Origin: Helochares maculicollis
Lineage: Eukaryota > Arthropoda > Insecta > Coleoptera > Hydrophilidae
Assembly (NCBI GenBank): GCA_033557835.1
Contig: JAWQRO010000295.1
Location: forward strand, 1 to 43,990
Direction: 5' to 3'
Length of the DNA stretch: 43,990 bases
Every line of letters starts with the position of its first letter. Within the stretch, counting starts at the first letter, position 1. Position numbers and translations under genes: made by a program. Shown here one piece after another: positions 43,028 to 43,990 of the stretch. The notes beneath the pieces were generated by a model. The model ran no database searches. It was given only the letters and a program-made list of their open reading frames with translations, and was not told where the DNA came from.

Positions 43028-43881
43028 CGTTTTCTGTTGGTACACAAATTTCTTATCCTGTTCCTCCGATAGTAGTGTTCGATTCTTCCTGTAGAGCAAA
43101 AATCTGTCTCGCTGCTTATTTCGCTCCCTGTTGACCCAAAGCCAGTTTGTTAATTTAGGGTCAGTGACGTCTGCATAAACAGGGCTCCAAGTGGGGTGAG
43201 GCTTGAGCGTAGGATTTAGCACCATCGGTCGAGCCATCACAGGAATATACTGCAAAACTTGTTCACGGACTTCTGCGTACGTGCTGAGGTGAACATAATA
43301 TCCCTGGTTAGCACAAGCCATCCACTTTACGTCCCTCACATCTGAAACCTCCCTTCCAATTAGGTATGTGAAAACCCTGACAGGCATGAATGGCAAATTT
43401 TGCCAATTGTACTCTCGAAACACCTCTATATAGTTATACTGGACCCCATCCGTTACCAGCATGATCGCCTGGTTACACTGGGCCCCTTGCCCGGATCGAT
43501 TCTCTCTATAATCTTGAAGGAGTCGAAAAGCAGTAGTTAAAGCTAGGGAGAAGTTGGCGATTTGTTCTGTTTTAAAAGATCCCATCGCTGATTTCAACCG
43601 CCGGATGTTGGCTAGATTGGCTTGGACAAGGAGGTCGTCGTAGCAGGGCTCCAGGGGATCTGTGGTGTTGCTGAAGGTAAATATGTTGACATAGTCGTTG
43701 TTGCCTAGGGTATCTAAGATGTTATTAACGACGTGTCGGGCGATTTCTCTGCGCATTCCAGTCATCGAGCCGGATCTATCTACTAAAATCACTACGTCTT
43801 TTGGAGACGATGCTGCTTCTATGTACCAAGAGCGTGTCCGACAGTCAAATAGGTCTATAGGCTCTTGATTCCAAATCATCG
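43028..43881 (-). CDS. alpha2delta exon encoding the VWA domain
   Basis: Acceptor tgtttgcag, donor GTATGC; 284 codons after two bases of a split codon. Counting from MIWNQEP, residues 9-27 are DLFDCRTRSWYIEAASSPK and the VWA domain starts near 28 (DVVILVDRSGSMTG). Asp34, Ser36 and Ser38 form a complete metal-ion-dependent adhesion site, which the family needs to traffic the channel pore. Further domain landmarks are ILDTLGNNDYVNIFTFS, CNQAIMLVTDGVQYNYIEVF, VRVFTYLIGREVSDVRDVKW and MACANQGYYVHLSTYAEVRE. The exon ends with the linker NWLWVNRERNKQRDRFLLYR and VYQQKT. Upstream exons are beyond the window. The ATG in the first codons is not the start. Confidence 0.97.
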
Positions 43882-43940
43882 CTGCAAACAGAATGATTTT
43901 TAGTATCATGTCATATTTTATTATTACAAAATTCTTATGA

Positions 43941-43958
43941 TTATTACACACACACACA

Positions 43959-43990
<32 letters not shown>
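43941..43990. repeat. (AC)n/(TA)n microsatellite in an alpha2delta intron
   Basis: A short (AC) run is followed by a (TA)-rich run to the window edge. It lies in the intron upstream of the VWA exon. Confidence 0.8.

Larger units (their letters stand above)
27444..43881 (-). other. voltage-gated calcium channel alpha2delta subunit gene (3' part of locus)
   Basis: Ten coding exons are in phase from 43881 down to the stop at 27444-27446, all with GT-AG introns. Alpha2delta proteins are extracellular, membrane-anchored auxiliary subunits that traffic high-voltage-activated calcium channels to presynaptic and muscle membranes. The order VWA (MIDAS), Cache-like region, cysteine-rich C-terminal half and hydrophobic tail is diagnostic. 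Window-coded length is 939 residues with cassette A1+A2 or 966 with cassette B. The N-terminal exons (signal peptide, VWA_N) are outside. Insects have several paralogues (stj, stol, CG4587, Ma2d in flies), and I cannot say which this is. Confidence 0.95.

Noticed and set aside
1..43990. Bacterial-type features (operons, CRISPR array, ribosome binding sites, riboswitch)
   Set aside because: The window is clearly a eukaryotic nuclear genome with introns and polyadenylation signals; no regularly spaced direct repeats with unique spacers were found.

Overview
This is an AT-rich eukaryotic window, almost certainly from an insect. The evidence is split genes with GT-AG introns of 40 to 100 nt beside introns of several kb, a neuronal calcium-channel alpha2delta gene, a poly-C2H2 zinc-finger gene, and a heavy load of mariner, hAT, piggyBac and non-LTR relics. 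The insect order cannot be fixed from the sequence alone. Many of the longer open frames are intron or transposon debris, and several begin at non-ATG codons.

Layout. 1-2.0 kb: a mariner with both inverted repeats, then a dispersed repeat. 2.68-2.89 kb: a GC-rich, cysteine-rich terminal exon of a + strand gene whose other exons lie off the left edge. 4.2-9.3 kb: a tRNA-like repeat, a second mariner of the first family fused to another repeat, and a 2.5-kb hAT with a perfect 8-bp target duplication. 10.06-10.47 kb: a compact TATA-driven gene for a small secreted peptide (+). 10.67-23.08 kb: a three-exon C2H2 zinc-finger gene (-), predicted 612 aa. Its two introns hold a three-level nest (LINE interrupted by mariner, interrupted by piggyBac), a second hAT-like relic and another mariner. 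23.74-24.27 kb: a possible two-exon gene with a 41-nt intron (-), not recognised. 24.6-27.4 kb: a weak LINE reverse-transcriptase relic and AT-rich sequence.

27.44-43.88 kb: the 3' part of a voltage-gated calcium channel alpha2delta gene (-): VWA/MIDAS exon, Cache-region exons, a cysteine-rich C-terminal half and a last exon ending in a hydrophobic tail. The upstream exons (signal peptide, VWA_N) lie beyond the right edge. Its introns carry at least four more mariner-type relics and several dispersed repeats.

Most notable observation: the alpha2delta gene has two homologous C-terminal cassettes in tandem (exons A1+A2 at 29278-29762 and single exon B at 27605-28114). Both are phase 0 at each outer boundary, start with Pro-Leu, and keep five cysteines in register, so either can join the same upstream exon (29857-30108) to the same last exon (27444-27545). 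This predicts mutually exclusive splicing and two isoforms differing in the membrane-proximal delta region.
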